A program made the position numbers and the translations under genes. Below the pieces are notes generated by a model. It was given only the letters and a program-made list of their open reading frames with translations, was not told where the DNA came from and did no database searches. Below are positions 38,541 through 47,711 of a stretch of DNA of 64,000 nucleotides, in pieces (position 1 is the stretch's first letter; each line of letters starts with the position of its first letter). Source of the stretch: Gordonia pseudamarae (lineage in GTDB: Bacteria > Actinomycetota > Actinomycetes > Mycobacteriales > Mycobacteriaceae); contig NZ_CP045809.1 of NCBI RefSeq assembly GCF_025273675.1, forward strand, positions 4,836,001 through 4,900,000, read 5' to 3'.

Positions 38541-38776
38541 GCCGACCGATGTCCGGCGCTGTGCGGCGACGGTCTGCGCGACGGAGCCCGCACCGACGAT
38601 GATGGACGGGTACTCGCCGTCGCCGACGAAAGGCTGCTCACTCATGGACTCCCCGAACACCGGCGCAGACTGGACCGCTGGCGCAGCCGCTGATCCGGCC
38701 CGGGCAGGTGACCTCGCCCGGCCTCGGTCATGGCGGGTGACCTCACCTGCCGGGTCAGCCGCGTAGCGTGCTCAGG
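38541..38776. other. Intergenic region with hairpin
   Basis: No convincing gene. GGCAGGTGA (38703-38711) pairs with TCACCTGCC (38743-38751), a possible terminator or RNA structure upstream of the methyltransferase gene. A minus-strand ATG at 38644 (MSEQPFVGDGEYPSI) opens a short plausible frame that merges into the shadow of the aminotransferase gene; I do not call it. Confidence 0.4.
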
Positions 38777-39850
38777 ATGGACGTGAGCACACCGCCGGAT
38801 CGGCTGATCCTCGACGAGGCGGCGCGGTTGTCCGCCGCGTCCGGCCCTGTGGCGGTGATCGACGACGTCGACGGTGCGTTGACCTTGGGGGCGGCCGCGG
38901 CGGGGGCCGGGGATATCCGGGTGCATCAGGATCTGATCACCGGTGAGCGGTCGCTGGCCGGACACGCCGCGACAGCCGGTGTGGTCTATCGCCCGCTGCC
39001 GCTCGGACCCGACCTGCTCGACGGGGCCGAGGTGGTGCTGCTGCGGCTGCCACGTTCACTGGACCGGCTGGCGGAGGTCGCCGCGCTCGTCGCCGCGCGG
39101 GCGGCGCCGACTGTCCGGATCGTGGCCGGCGGCCGGATCAAGTACATGACGCCGGCGATGAACGACGTGCTGCGCACCGTGTTCGACCGGGTGGATGTGT
39201 CGCCGGCGCGGCAGAAGTCGCGGGTGCTGATCGCCTCGGGTGCCCGGCCCGCCGACGCGGTGGCCGCCTCGGCCCGGTGGCCGCAGACGCAGCGGCACGA
39301 CGATCTGGGGCTCACGGTTGCCGCGCACGGCGGGGTGTTCGCCGGTACCCGCATCGATATCGGCACCCGATTCCTGCTGGCGCAGCTGGTTTCCGCGCCG
39401 CGCGTCGAGCGGGTCGTCGACCTGGCGTGCGGCACCGGTGTGATCGGGGCGTGGCTGGCGCTGGGCGACCCCGAGGTGAGTGTTCTCTCGACCGACCGCA
39501 GTGCGGCGGCCGTCGCGTCGGCGCGGGCCACCGCCGGAATCAACGGGGTGGCCGATCGGATGTCCACCGCTCAGGCCGATGGTCTTGAGTCGCTGGAGGA
39601 TTCGTCGGTGCAGCGGATTGTGCTCAATCCGCCGTTCCACGACGACGCCGCGGTGTCCACGCGGATCGCCCACGTCCTGTTCACCGATTCCGGCCGGGCA
39701 CTGGCGCCCGGCGGTGACCTGTGGTGCGTGTGGAACTCACATCTGCGTTATCGGCCGATCCTCGAACGGTCCGTCGGCCCTACCCGGCAAGTGGCGCGCA
39801 ACGCCAAATTCACTGTCACGGTGTCGGTCCGACGATCGTCCGCCGATTGA
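38777..39850 (+). CDS. RlmG/RsmC-like class I SAM-dependent methyltransferase
   Basis: This 357-residue protein has the two-lobe layout of RsmC/RlmG guanine-N2 rRNA methyltransferases. An N-terminal degenerate methyltransferase-like lobe is followed by a catalytic lobe with the SAM motif VVDLACGTGVIGAWLAL (about residue 217) and the base-handling motif VLNPPFHDD (about residue 281). It likely methylates a guanine in rRNA. The start ATG 38777 follows CTCAGG. Confidence 0.88.
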   Translation: MDVSTPPDRLILDEAARLSAASGPVAVIDDVDGALTLGAAAAGAGDIRVHQDLITGERSLAGHAATAGVVYRPLPLGPDLLDGAEVVLLRLPRSLDRLAEVAALVAARAAPTVRIVAGGRIKYMTPAMNDVLRTVFDRVDVSPARQKSRVLIASGARPADAVAASARWPQTQRHDDLGLTVAAHGGVFAGTRIDIGTRFLLAQLVSAPRVERVVDLACGTGVIGAWLALGDPEVSVLSTDRSAAAVASARATAGINGVADRMSTAQADGLESLEDSSVQRIVLNPPFHDDAAVSTRIAHVLFTDSGRALAPGGDLWCVWNSHLRYRPILERSVGPTRQVARNAKFTVTVSVRRSSAD

Positions 39851-39967
39851 GGTGCGAGCCTGCGAGCCTCCTACCAGGCGCTCGGTCCGGCCCCGCCCCA
39901 CGACCTCTCCCAGGTGCTCGGTCCGAGGCCACCCCACAGCCGGTTGAGGTGCGAGCCTGCGAGCCTC
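39847..39967. repeat. Two copies of a 24-bp intergenic repeat
   Basis: TTGAGGTGCGAGCCTGCGAG plus CCTC occurs at 39847-39870 and again at 39944-39967. The DNA between has a second repeated motif (GGCGCTCGGTCCGG near 39878, GGTGCTCGGTCCGA near 39913). The unit therefore looks like a tandem duplication of about 97 bp. The first copy overlaps the end of the methyltransferase gene. Confidence 0.85.
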
Positions 39968-40009
39968 GAAACCCCGTGAGATGACCGTGTCCGCTTCCAC
40001 TGTCTCCGC

Positions 40010-40345
40010 TCACGCGACACGACGGTCGGCGGCGCCGACATCGGCGAGCAGTCCGCCCGGATCGATGATCATCATCAGTGGTCCGGCGATGTCGATGGCA
40101 CGTTCGATGATGTGGTCGACCTGGCCGGGGTCGGCGGGGTCGGCGATCAACGCCCACACCTGATCACGCAGCCCGGCATTGAGGTAGTCGACGACGTCGT
40201 GTGCCTGCCGGCCGACGACGACGACGTTGTAGCCGGCCCCGACCGACCGCATGACGACGTCGTGGCTGCGCGGCGTGCCGTCGGTGACGACCAGGACGGC
40301 GCTGCAAAGGTGGGTGACGGGTGCTGTTGCTGTCGCTGTGCTCAT
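40010..40345 (-). CDS. Small Rossmann-like protein (111 aa)
   Basis: A short protein with alternating strands and helices resembling the first half of an SDR fold: LCSAVLVVTDGTPRSHDVV, YNVVVVGRQAHDVVDYL, WALIADPADPGQVDHIIERA and MMIIDPGGL. The glycine dinucleotide motif is weak (VTDGTPRSH), and the catalytic YxxxK is absent. It is probably not an oxidoreductase and may be a regulator or a shortened SDR. It is transcribed divergently from the globin-like gene across a tandem-repeat region. Confidence 0.65.
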   Translation of the reverse strand: MSTATATAPVTHLCSAVLVVTDGTPRSHDVVMRSVGAGYNVVVVGRQAHDVVDYLNAGLRDQVWALIADPADPGQVDHIIERAIDIAGPLMMIIDPGGLLADVGAADRRVA

Positions 40346-40447
40346 GAGACCATTTCACGGTCCGCCGCTGGCACCAGGTTCGAGGACGGCTGCGAGGTGG
40401 CTGTGAACGGCCCGCCGTCGCACCCACGTGGGCGCCGCCTCGTTCGG

Positions 40448-40515
40448 CGACCACGACACGAAACCGACCACGACACAAACCCGACCACGACACAGAACCG
40501 GCCACGACACATCCG
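40448..40515. repeat. Four tandem 17-bp repeats
   Basis: CGACCACGACACGAAAC and three close variants follow head to tail (40448, 40465, 40482, 40499). They lie between the divergent genes at 40345 and 40625, a place where a regulator-binding array is possible. Confidence 0.85.
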
Positions 40516-40624
40516 ATGCAGGAAAATCGGGACCAAAGTCACCTTCGTCCGCGTGGGCATTGTCCGTAGCGGTATCACGATGGAAATATTTGGAGTATCA
40601 GATACCAATTTACGGAGGTTCACT

Positions 40625-41077
40625 GTGCAGCAGGTCGACACCGGTGACGCGGCGGTGCTCCGCTCCCTCGAGCTGTACGGCGAGCACGTCGGCGAACCGA
40701 CAACGATCATCTACGAGAGGTTCTTCGCCAGGTATCCGGAGGCCGAGGAGATGTTCGCCTACGATCGCCACGTCGAGGAGCGGATGATGTCGTCGGTCCT
40801 CATGATGATCTCGGACCTGGCCGATCACACGAGCACGATCGACGAGTGTCTGTACTGGATCACCGACCACGTGGCATGGGAAGTCAGCCGGGACATGGTG
40901 TTCGACATGTTCGAGATGATCCATGACACCATCCGCGAGGGCCTGGGCGAGCGCTGGACACCCGAGATGGGCACCGGCTGGCACAATCTCCTCGGCCGGA
41001 TGAAACCCGCGATGGCCGAGCGCATCACCGAAATCGAGGGCTACTCCCGGGTGCCCGATCTGTCGGCCCGGGTATAG
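40625..41077 (+). CDS. Globin-like protein
   Basis: An all-helical protein of 150 residues. IIYERFFARYPEAEEMFAYD resembles the B-C-D part of bacterial globins, and later helices (MMSSVLMMISDLADH, YWITDHVAWEV, MFDMFEMIHDTIREGL) fit E to H, with His in ITDHVAW as a possible haem ligand. I chose GTG 40625 because GGAGG lies 6 nt before it; an ATG 45 nt upstream (40580) lacks a site. The 3' end overlaps the convergent Nudix regulator gene by 37 nt. A haem-free sensor role is possible. Confidence 0.65.
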   Translation: MQQVDTGDAAVLRSLELYGEHVGEPTTIIYERFFARYPEAEEMFAYDRHVEERMMSSVLMMISDLADHTSTIDECLYWITDHVAWEVSRDMVFDMFEMIHDTIREGLGERWTPEMGTGWHNLLGRMKPAMAERITEIEGYSRVPDLSARV

Positions 41078-41751
41078 AGGGTCGCGGGGCGGCCCCGGTC
41101 GCCTTCGGACAGGACCGGTTCGCCGTCGCGCAGCAGCGGTTCCAGGAACGGTTTCATGCGGCGGCTGAAGTTGTCCTTGTGCATCGGGGTACCGACGACG
41201 GCCTCGTGGACCTTACGGAGCTGGTGCAGGGTGAACGGTTCGGGCAGAAATCCGTCGGGGTCGGGCAGGGTGTCGGCGTAGCGGTGCCGGAACTCGTAGC
41301 GTTCGCGCAGGCCGGTGACGGCGGCGGCGACGATCTCGTCATGGTCGAACAGCAGCGGCCCCTCCCCCACGAGCCGGCCGTCGGTGTCGACGGGGACCAG
41401 AGCCCCTGCGGCCGACGCCAGATCGGATTCCCGCATCGATACCGAGTGGGCGGCGGAGATCACCCAGGTGCGGTCGTCGCGCGCCGGATCGTCGAACAGT
41501 CGTAGTAGCCGGGGGTACGCCAGACGCCGGGGCCGGATGCCGACTTTGCGGGTGAATACGTCGTCGACGGTCTGCGCGACGGTTGTGCGTTCACGCATGA
41601 ATCCGCCGGGGAGTGCACGCCCATCGGGGTCTGTCCGGTCCTGAATCAGCACGTGTAGCGCTGGATCGGCCTGCACTCCGCACACCGTGAGGATCGCGAG
41701 ATCGACCGTGACACCAGGTCGAGGGTAGTTTTCCAGATCACTTCCAGCCAT
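41041..41751 (-). CDS. NrtR-like Nudix-domain transcriptional regulator
   Basis: This 236-residue protein has an N-terminal Nudix-like domain (VTVDLAILTVCG, ALPGGFMRERTTVAQTVDDVFTRK, with an incomplete Nudix box, as usual for NrtR) and a C-terminal winged helix (TLHQLRKVHEAVVG, NFSRRMKPFLEPL, GRPATLYTR). NrtR proteins repress NAD-metabolism genes and respond to ADP-ribose. It is divergent from an ADP-ribosylglycohydrolase gene with operator-like repeats between, which supports regulation of ADP-ribose turnover. Confidence 0.88.
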   Translation of the reverse strand: MAGSDLENYPRPGVTVDLAILTVCGVQADPALHVLIQDRTDPDGRALPGGFMRERTTVAQTVDDVFTRKVGIRPRRLAYPRLLRLFDDPARDDRTWVISAAHSVSMRESDLASAAGALVPVDTDGRLVGEGPLLFDHDEIVAAAVTGLRERYEFRHRYADTLPDPDGFLPEPFTLHQLRKVHEAVVGTPMHKDNFSRRMKPFLEPLLRDGEPVLSEGDRGRPATLYTRADRSGTRE

Positions 41752-41760
41752 GGGTTTACA

Positions 41761-41810
41761 TTAGCGAACTTGGCGTGCTAACTTCCCTTTATCGAGCTTG
41801 ACGAGCTAAA
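41761..41810. promoter_or_regulatory. Two operator-like sites between the NrtR-like and glycohydrolase genes
   Basis: TTAGCGAACTTGGCGTGCTAA (41761-41781, split here as TTAGC-11 nt-GCTAA) and a second imperfect palindrome at 41788-41810 (TTTA...TAAA) share the direct pattern CGA-CTTG-CG-GCTAA. They lie in the 74-nt gap and probably bind the Nudix regulator. Confidence 0.7.
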
Positions 41811-41825
41811 GAAGGGTGGTTCGAG

Positions 41826-42779
41826 ATGATCCCGAACTCCGCACACATTGACCGCGCATGTGGCGCGGTCCTCGGTTCCGCAGTTGGCGATGCGCTGGGC
41901 GCGGGCTATGAATTCGGATCGGCGCGCGTCGGCGCCGACGGTCCGCAGATGATCGGCGGCGGCCTGGGCGGCTTCGCCCGCGGCGAATGGACCGACGACA
42001 CCACGATGGCGTGGTGCATCCTGGACGTCGCCGCGACCGGGCAGGACCTGCGGTCCGAGGCCGCGCTGACCGCGATCGGGCGCAACTTCCGCACCTGGCA
42101 GGAATCGGGGCCGGCCGATATCGGCATTCAGACCAGTCAGATTCTCGGCAGGGTCGGCACCGACCCGACCGCCGACGTGCTTACTGCGGCCGCCGAGAAG
42201 CTGCACCGGCAGACCGGCCGCACCGCCGGCAACGGGTCGCTGATGCGTACCGCCGCCGTCGCACTGCCCTTCCTCGACGACCCCGGCGCCGTCGTCGAGG
42301 CAGCCCGGCGAATCAGCGCACTCACCCACTACGACCCGCGGGCGCAGGAGGCGTGCGTGCTGTGGTCGCTGGCGATCCGCCGTGCCGTCATCGACGGTGA
42401 CCTCGATCTGCGGGACGGTCTGCGCTACCTCGACGACGAGGCCGTCGTGTACTGGACCGAGCGGATCGACGAGGCCGAAACCTCCGAGCCGGGGCGGTTC
42501 AACCCGAACGGCTGGGTGGTCAGCGCACTGCAGGCGGCGTGGTCGTCGATCGTGCACAGCGACGGTTTCGGCCACACCCTGGACACCGCGATCGGTATCG
42601 GTGACGACACCGATACCGTCGCCGCCATCGCCGGTGCGCTCGTCGGCGCGAAATGGGGCTCCTCGAAGATTCCGGCACGGTGGCTCCGCATTCTGCACGG
42701 CTACCCCGGCAAACGGGCCGAGGACCTCGCACACGCCGCCGAACTGGCCGTCAACCGCGGACCGAAAACCGTTGTCTGA
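41826..42779 (+). CDS. ADP-ribosylglycohydrolase family protein (DraG-like)
   Basis: A 317-residue all-helical hydrolase that would remove ADP-ribose from proteins or free ADP-ribose conjugates. Metal-binding motifs are AVGDALGAGYEFG, the signature GEWTDDTTMAWCI (about residue 56), NGSLMRTAAVA and the C-terminal GIGDDTDTVAAIAGALVGAKWG. It is divergent from the NrtR-like gene and probably under its control. Confidence 0.93.
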   Translation: MIPNSAHIDRACGAVLGSAVGDALGAGYEFGSARVGADGPQMIGGGLGGFARGEWTDDTTMAWCILDVAATGQDLRSEAALTAIGRNFRTWQESGPADIGIQTSQILGRVGTDPTADVLTAAAEKLHRQTGRTAGNGSLMRTAAVALPFLDDPGAVVEAARRISALTHYDPRAQEACVLWSLAIRRAVIDGDLDLRDGLRYLDDEAVVYWTERIDEAETSEPGRFNPNGWVVSALQAAWSSIVHSDGFGHTLDTAIGIGDDTDTVAAIAGALVGAKWGSSKIPARWLRILHGYPGKRAEDLAHAAELAVNRGPKTVV

Positions 42780-42977
42780 CAGAATACATCGCGGAGGAAT
42801 GATCGGACAACTCCGGGCGCGATCGCACCGCACCTGGTTGACGACGGCGTGTGGCTGGGCGACCTGAACGCACTCGACAACCTGCCCGCGGGGTTCGATG
42901 AGGCGCTGCGGCACAGGGCACTCGACCCGAAGCGCTCTGACCTGCCAGGTCACCTGGTTCTCAGTGCCGCCAGGTGC

Positions 42978-44063
42978 TCAGTGCCGCCAGGTTCCGCGCA
43001 GGTACTGCTGCGGGTAGGGGGCCTGGTTATCGCTCATGCCGAGCTCATGGGCGGCGCGTTGCGGCCACGACGGTTCACGCAGCGCGACCCGGCCGAGGAA
43101 CACCGCGGTCACGTCGTCGTCGGCGGCGATCTTCTCCGCCTGATCCGGTTCGGTGATCAGCCCGACGGCACCGGTGGCCACACCCGAGACGCGATGGACC
43201 TCGCGAGCCAGATCCACCTGGTAGCCGGGACCGACGGGGATGTCGGCCAGGACATTGCCCCCCGATGAGACATCGATAAGGTCGACGCCGTGCTGAGCCA
43301 GGATCGTGGCCAGTCGGGCACTGTCCTCCACCCGCCACCCGTCGTCGAGCCACTCGGTGCCCGAGATGCGCACGAACATCGGTTTGTCGGCCGGCCACAC
43401 CGCGCGGACCGCGTCGACGACCTCGACGAGGATACGGATACGTCCGCCGAAATCGCCGCCGTAGGAGTCGGTCCGGTGATTACTCAGCGGCGAAAGGAAG
43501 TTGTTGAGCAGATAGCCGTGTGCCGCATGGAGTTCCACCACATCGAAACCGGCCGCGTCGGAACGGCGCGCGGCTTCGGCGAACGCCGCCACCACCTCCC
43601 CGATCTCCTCGATGCTCAGTTCACGCGGGTCCGCGAGGCCGGGGAAGGCGATCGGCGAGGGCCCCACGGTGGTCCAGCCGCCCTCTGCAGGCCCGATGCT
43701 GCCGGACACCGGCGATCCCGGTGCATACACCGACGCCTTGCGACCCGCGTGCGCCAGCTGAATACCGGCGACCGCACCCTGTGCGTGGATGAATTCGGTG
43801 ATCGGACGCCACGCGCGCACCTGGTCGTCGTTCCAGATCCCCACGTCCTGCGGGCTGATCCGCCCGTCCGGTACGACGGCGGTCGCCTCGGTCAGAACCA
43901 GTCCGAAACCACCGGCCGCGCGGGCCCCGAGATGCACCAGATGCCAGGCGGTGGGTACGCCGTCGGTTCCCGCGCTGTACTGACACATCGGCGCCAGCCA
44001 TGCGCGGTTGGGGATCTCCAGATCACGGATCGTCAGAGGCGTGAACAATGCGGGGGTGCTCAT
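42978..44063 (-). CDS. NADH:flavin oxidoreductase, old yellow enzyme family (YqjM-like)
   Basis: This 361-residue FMN barrel enzyme reduces activated alkenes. Evidence: LFTPLTIRDLEIPNRAWLAPMCQYSA with the YqjM-type Cys, GIQLAHAGRKAS, the active-site His pair in VVELHAAHGYLLNNFLSPLSNHRTDSYGG, and AVFLGRVALREPSWP near the C-terminus. ATG 44063 (MSTPALFTPL) is the natural start; the open frame to 44228 is extra. The 198 nt before its stop side (42780-42977) show only a short direct repeat CTCAGTGCCGCCAGG. Confidence 0.93.
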   Translation of the reverse strand: MSTPALFTPLTIRDLEIPNRAWLAPMCQYSAGTDGVPTAWHLVHLGARAAGGFGLVLTEATAVVPDGRISPQDVGIWNDDQVRAWRPITEFIHAQGAVAGIQLAHAGRKASVYAPGSPVSGSIGPAEGGWTTVGPSPIAFPGLADPRELSIEEIGEVVAAFAEAARRSDAAGFDVVELHAAHGYLLNNFLSPLSNHRTDSYGGDFGGRIRILVEVVDAVRAVWPADKPMFVRISGTEWLDDGWRVEDSARLATILAQHGVDLIDVSSGGNVLADIPVGPGYQVDLAREVHRVSGVATGAVGLITEPDQAEKIAADDDVTAVFLGRVALREPSWPQRAAHELGMSDNQAPYPQQYLRGTWRH

Positions 44064-44252
44064 GAAGTGGGCAACCACGCCGGTACGCGAGCAATTCCAC
44101 CGCCGCCCGGAGACCGTCGGCGACTCTCGTCGGGCCGGTCGTCTTCGGCGCGCGCCACCGATTTCATCCTGGCCGGGCGCGGCTGCTGACGAGCTCGGGT
44201 TGCGGGGGCCGCAGTCCGGCACCCGCAACCCATCGGATGAGTGCGCCCGGGA

Positions 44253-45992
44253 TCAGGCGGGCATCTCGTAGGCACCGTCGAACGAGGCGACCATGTCCCA
44301 CACCAGACCGAAGCGGCTGTCGTCGACATGCGGGGCGCGGATCGCCCCGAGCGCCCACTGCTGCTGCGCCTCCGTGGCCGCCGTCGCACCGTGCAGTGTC
44401 ACCGCGTATGCGGAGAAATCCCGCACCGAGACGACGAAGATCTGGTCGATCAGAGCGGGATCGAGATCGAGAATCTTGGCCTGTTCGAGGATGAGCTGAC
44501 CGTAGACGACCAACGAGAACAGATGCCCGATGGTCAGCAGGAAGTCGAGGTCCTTCTGCTGGTCGGCCGACGGCCCGGCGGTGCTCAGGAGGTCCTTGAG
44601 TGCCTTGGCCTGCTCGTAGAACACCGCGACGTTCGGCAGGTTGCCGTACTCCTCGTACGGCTTGGTCCAGTCGTCGAATCGAATCGTGCCGGTGCCGCCG
44701 ACCGGTCCCTGTGCCCAGAAGAACGAGTCGTCGACGCCGTCGGCCCGGGTACCGATCGCGGGGTATTGGGCGGGGTTGAAGAAGTAGTTGGGCATGAACT
44801 TGAGGATCTGGGACACGTTGACGTGCACCGTCCCCTCCAGACGCGGCAGCCAACCGATGTAGTGGTTGGCCTGATGGAAGTAGGTGGACTTCTCGTAGCC
44901 CTTGGCGGCGACGACGTCGAGCAGCAATGTCATCACCTTTTCACCCTCGGAGGTGACCTTGGACTTGGTCATCGGGTTGAACAGCAGGTAGCGGCGGTCG
45001 TCGAGGCTCGCGCTGCGGAAATAGTCGACGGCGCGGGTGCTGAACAGCTTCATCGCCGCGATGCGGGCGAATGCCTCCACGAAATTTCCCCGCACGTGCG
45101 AGAAATCGGTGACCGGATGGCCATACAGGATTCTGTTGTGCGCGTGGGTGATCGACTCATAGAAGGAATGTTCCACCATGCCCACCGAACCGCTGCACAG
45201 ATTGAACTTGCCGATGTTCACCGTGTTGAGCGCGGCCGCGAAGGCCTCCGGTCCGGTGTGCAGGATGTCCGCCTCGGTGACCGTGTACTTCTCCAGCGCG
45301 AACGTGCTCACATACATCTGGCCGTGCGTCACGTTGTCGATGAGGCGGTAGTCGGGGCGGCTGCTGTCGGCGACGAAGAAGACATAACCCTCGGGCCCGT
45401 CGATGTCGGTGCGGCGGCCGAACACCGACACCATCCCGGCGACATTGCCGTTGCCGATATAGTACTTGGTGCCGTCGGCGGTGAAGCCACCCTCGCCATC
45501 GGGGGTGAGCAGCATGTCGGTGCTGTACACATCGGCGCCGTGGGCGCGTTCGGACAGGCCGAACGCCATCACCCCGCCGTCGGCGAGTTGCGCCGCGGCC
45601 TTGCGCTTGGCCTCCTCGTTGCCGCTCATCCAGATCGGCCCGAGGCCCAGGATGGTGACCTGCTCGGCGTACCAGTAGGCCAATCCGTAGAATCCCAGGA
45701 TCTCGCTCAGTGCGGCGTTGCGGGAGGTGTCCCAACGCCGGTTCTCGTCGCCGTCGGCATAGTCCGCCCCGGTCAGGAACGTCGAGAAGAGCTTTTCGCG
45801 CTTGACGAAGTCGAGGTAGTCGGTGACCCACACCGCGTCGTGGTCGCGGCGCAGCAGTTCCGTCTTGCCGACACCCTCGAAGTAGTCGATGGTCGCGCGC
45901 AGCAGCCGCGCGGTCTCGGTGTCGAACTGCGACGGATCGTAGGTACGCGGGTTGAGGAACAGGTCTTTCACTGACGTGGCGATCTCCGGCAT
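44253..45992 (-). CDS. Acyl-CoA dehydrogenase/oxidase family flavoprotein
   Basis: A 579-residue FAD enzyme of the long acyl-CoA dehydrogenase type. AFGLSERAHGADVYSTDM and GTKYYIGNGNVAGMVSVFGR are the mid-domain flavin and substrate motifs. The C-terminal helical bundle has ILYGHPVTDFSHVRGNFVEAFARIAAMKLF. It is longer than classical dehydrogenases (about 390 residues), similar to mycobacterial FadE proteins with an extra C-terminal domain. It lacks obvious beta-oxidation neighbours. Confidence 0.88.
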   Translation of the reverse strand: MPEIATSVKDLFLNPRTYDPSQFDTETARLLRATIDYFEGVGKTELLRRDHDAVWVTDYLDFVKREKLFSTFLTGADYADGDENRRWDTSRNAALSEILGFYGLAYWYAEQVTILGLGPIWMSGNEEAKRKAAAQLADGGVMAFGLSERAHGADVYSTDMLLTPDGEGGFTADGTKYYIGNGNVAGMVSVFGRRTDIDGPEGYVFFVADSSRPDYRLIDNVTHGQMYVSTFALEKYTVTEADILHTGPEAFAAALNTVNIGKFNLCSGSVGMVEHSFYESITHAHNRILYGHPVTDFSHVRGNFVEAFARIAAMKLFSTRAVDYFRSASLDDRRYLLFNPMTKSKVTSEGEKVMTLLLDVVAAKGYEKSTYFHQANHYIGWLPRLEGTVHVNVSQILKFMPNYFFNPAQYPAIGTRADGVDDSFFWAQGPVGGTGTIRFDDWTKPYEEYGNLPNVAVFYEQAKALKDLLSTAGPSADQQKDLDFLLTIGHLFSLVVYGQLILEQAKILDLDPALIDQIFVVSVRDFSAYAVTLHGATAATEAQQQWALGAIRAPHVDDSRFGLVWDMVASFDGAYEMPA

Positions 45993-46094
45993 GGGGCCAA
46001 CCTAGCAGCGTCGCCGCCGGGCATTCGCCGGATTCGGGGTGACCCCTACTCCACGATCACGCGGTGGCCGAGCGCGGCACCGACGGCATCACCG

Positions 46095-47711
46095 TCACGG
46101 CCTCGTCCAGGTGCCCAGTGGCCGCGTCAGGAAACCGGCCGGCGAGAGGACCAGCCGCGATGTCGTGAGTTGAACACTGATCTCGAAGATCTGGCGGCCG
46201 GACATCGTCGTGCGCACGAAGTCCGCGAGTTCGGCCGACCGGCCCGGTTGAGCGGACCGGACATCGAGGGCACCGGCCAGGGTGCGGGGGTTGTTGTCGA
46301 GGCCCGGGCCACGGGGCACCAGACGCAGGCCGTCGGTGGTGTGCATCGTGACCTGGTATCGACGCCCCGAGGGTCCGGTCAGCGTCACCGAATGCGATGT
46401 CTGTGCCCAGTCGAAATTGTCGGTGCGGGCGTGCCAGCCGCCGGGCAGACGACCGGCAAAGGTGATACCCGTGGGCGCCGCCAGCGTCGAGGTCGATTGG
46501 TCCACAGCGGGATTCGCACCGGTCAGGATCGGGTCGGCGAGACGTCCGCCGGTTTCGGTGAAGCGCCACACCCGCTCCGACAGACCCTTGCGCCAGAAGC
46601 CGGTCCGGCCGTTCCGGCGTCCTTCGACGCGGAGTTCGCGGTCCTCCATCCGGGGGCCCGAGTCGTGGATCGAGATGCGCGCGGTCACCTCTCCCGGGAT
46701 CTTCGGGACGTGCTGCCACTCCTGCGCCGGCAGTGAGATCGCCGCGAACGCCGGGTTGAACCGCTCCTGCAGCTGATCGGGTGCCGACGGCTTGTCGCGG
46801 CGCTGGATCTGCCAGGTGTACCGTCCGGGAATCTCATTGGATCCCGCGAGGTCGAGATCGTATTTGCGGGTGTACATGTCGCCGTACCTGTTGGTCACGA
46901 AGGTGACCGAACCCGACGACGAGACCGACTCGGAGATGAACCGGCCGCCCATCGGTCCGCCGATCTCATAGCTGTGGTCGGCGGGCAGCCACGGGTCCTG
47001 GTACACGATGCGGGTGCCGCCGCCGGTGAGACTGATCAACTGCACGAGACCTGCGGTCGTCGGATGGGTGAAGCCGCGGGCATCGACGAAACTCTTGGAC
47101 ATACGGTGGCTGATCGCCCACTTGTGCCCGGCGCGGCCCTGGCCGGGAACCTGCATTCCCGGCCAGAACCAGACCGGCGAGCCGAACAACCGTGTCCAGT
47201 TCCACAGCAACGGACCCGACAGCACGTTATCCATCGAGTAGATCCACCCGTTGCGGTCGAGGGCGACGAGCATGTTGTTGTCGACCGAGATCGCCACGAC
47301 ATGCCGGTCGAGACATGCGGGTGTGGTCACCTTGCGCCAGGTGTCACCGGAGTTGCGCGGCCGGGTGTAGATCGAACCCGACCGCAGCACGAACTCGGCG
47401 TAGCTGTTGAATCCCTGGTTCTGATCACGGTGGTCGACGCGGGTGGGCAGGTCCCACGCCTGTCGCGCCGCCGGCAGATCCTTGAATTCCGACAGGCCCT
47501 TGATGCTGGGCAACGGCAGGAACAGCCCCGGTAGCGGCAGCACCACCTGGAAGGTGCTCAGCAGCGGGACGCACGAGAGCGGCCGCGTGCCCGATACCGG
47601 TGCCGACGATCCCGGCGAGGCCTGGGCCGGGACACCCATAGCCGCCCCGGTGATCGCCACGACCGTCGCGACGACAATCCCTGTGAGCGACCTGGCCACC
47701 CGCTGCTTCAT
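46095..47711 (-). CDS. Secreted conserved hypothetical protein (538 aa)
   Basis: A signal peptide is clear: positively charged start MKQRVARSLTG, hydrophobic IVVATVVAITGAAMG, then the AQA cleavage area at about residue 30. The body has repeated beta-strand segments such as HVVAISVDNNMLVALDRNGWIYSMDN and SGSVTFVTNRYGDMYTRKYD, suggesting a beta-propeller or lectin-like fold; no catalytic motif was recognised. A decayed relative appears to lie at 59162-59520. Confidence 0.75.
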   Translation of the reverse strand: MKQRVARSLTGIVVATVVAITGAAMGVPAQASPGSSAPVSGTRPLSCVPLLSTFQVVLPLPGLFLPLPSIKGLSEFKDLPAARQAWDLPTRVDHRDQNQGFNSYAEFVLRSGSIYTRPRNSGDTWRKVTTPACLDRHVVAISVDNNMLVALDRNGWIYSMDNVLSGPLLWNWTRLFGSPVWFWPGMQVPGQGRAGHKWAISHRMSKSFVDARGFTHPTTAGLVQLISLTGGGTRIVYQDPWLPADHSYEIGGPMGGRFISESVSSSGSVTFVTNRYGDMYTRKYDLDLAGSNEIPGRYTWQIQRRDKPSAPDQLQERFNPAFAAISLPAQEWQHVPKIPGEVTARISIHDSGPRMEDRELRVEGRRNGRTGFWRKGLSERVWRFTETGGRLADPILTGANPAVDQSTSTLAAPTGITFAGRLPGGWHARTDNFDWAQTSHSVTLTGPSGRRYQVTMHTTDGLRLVPRGPGLDNNPRTLAGALDVRSAQPGRSAELADFVRTTMSGRQIFEISVQLTTSRLVLSPAGFLTRPLGTWTRP

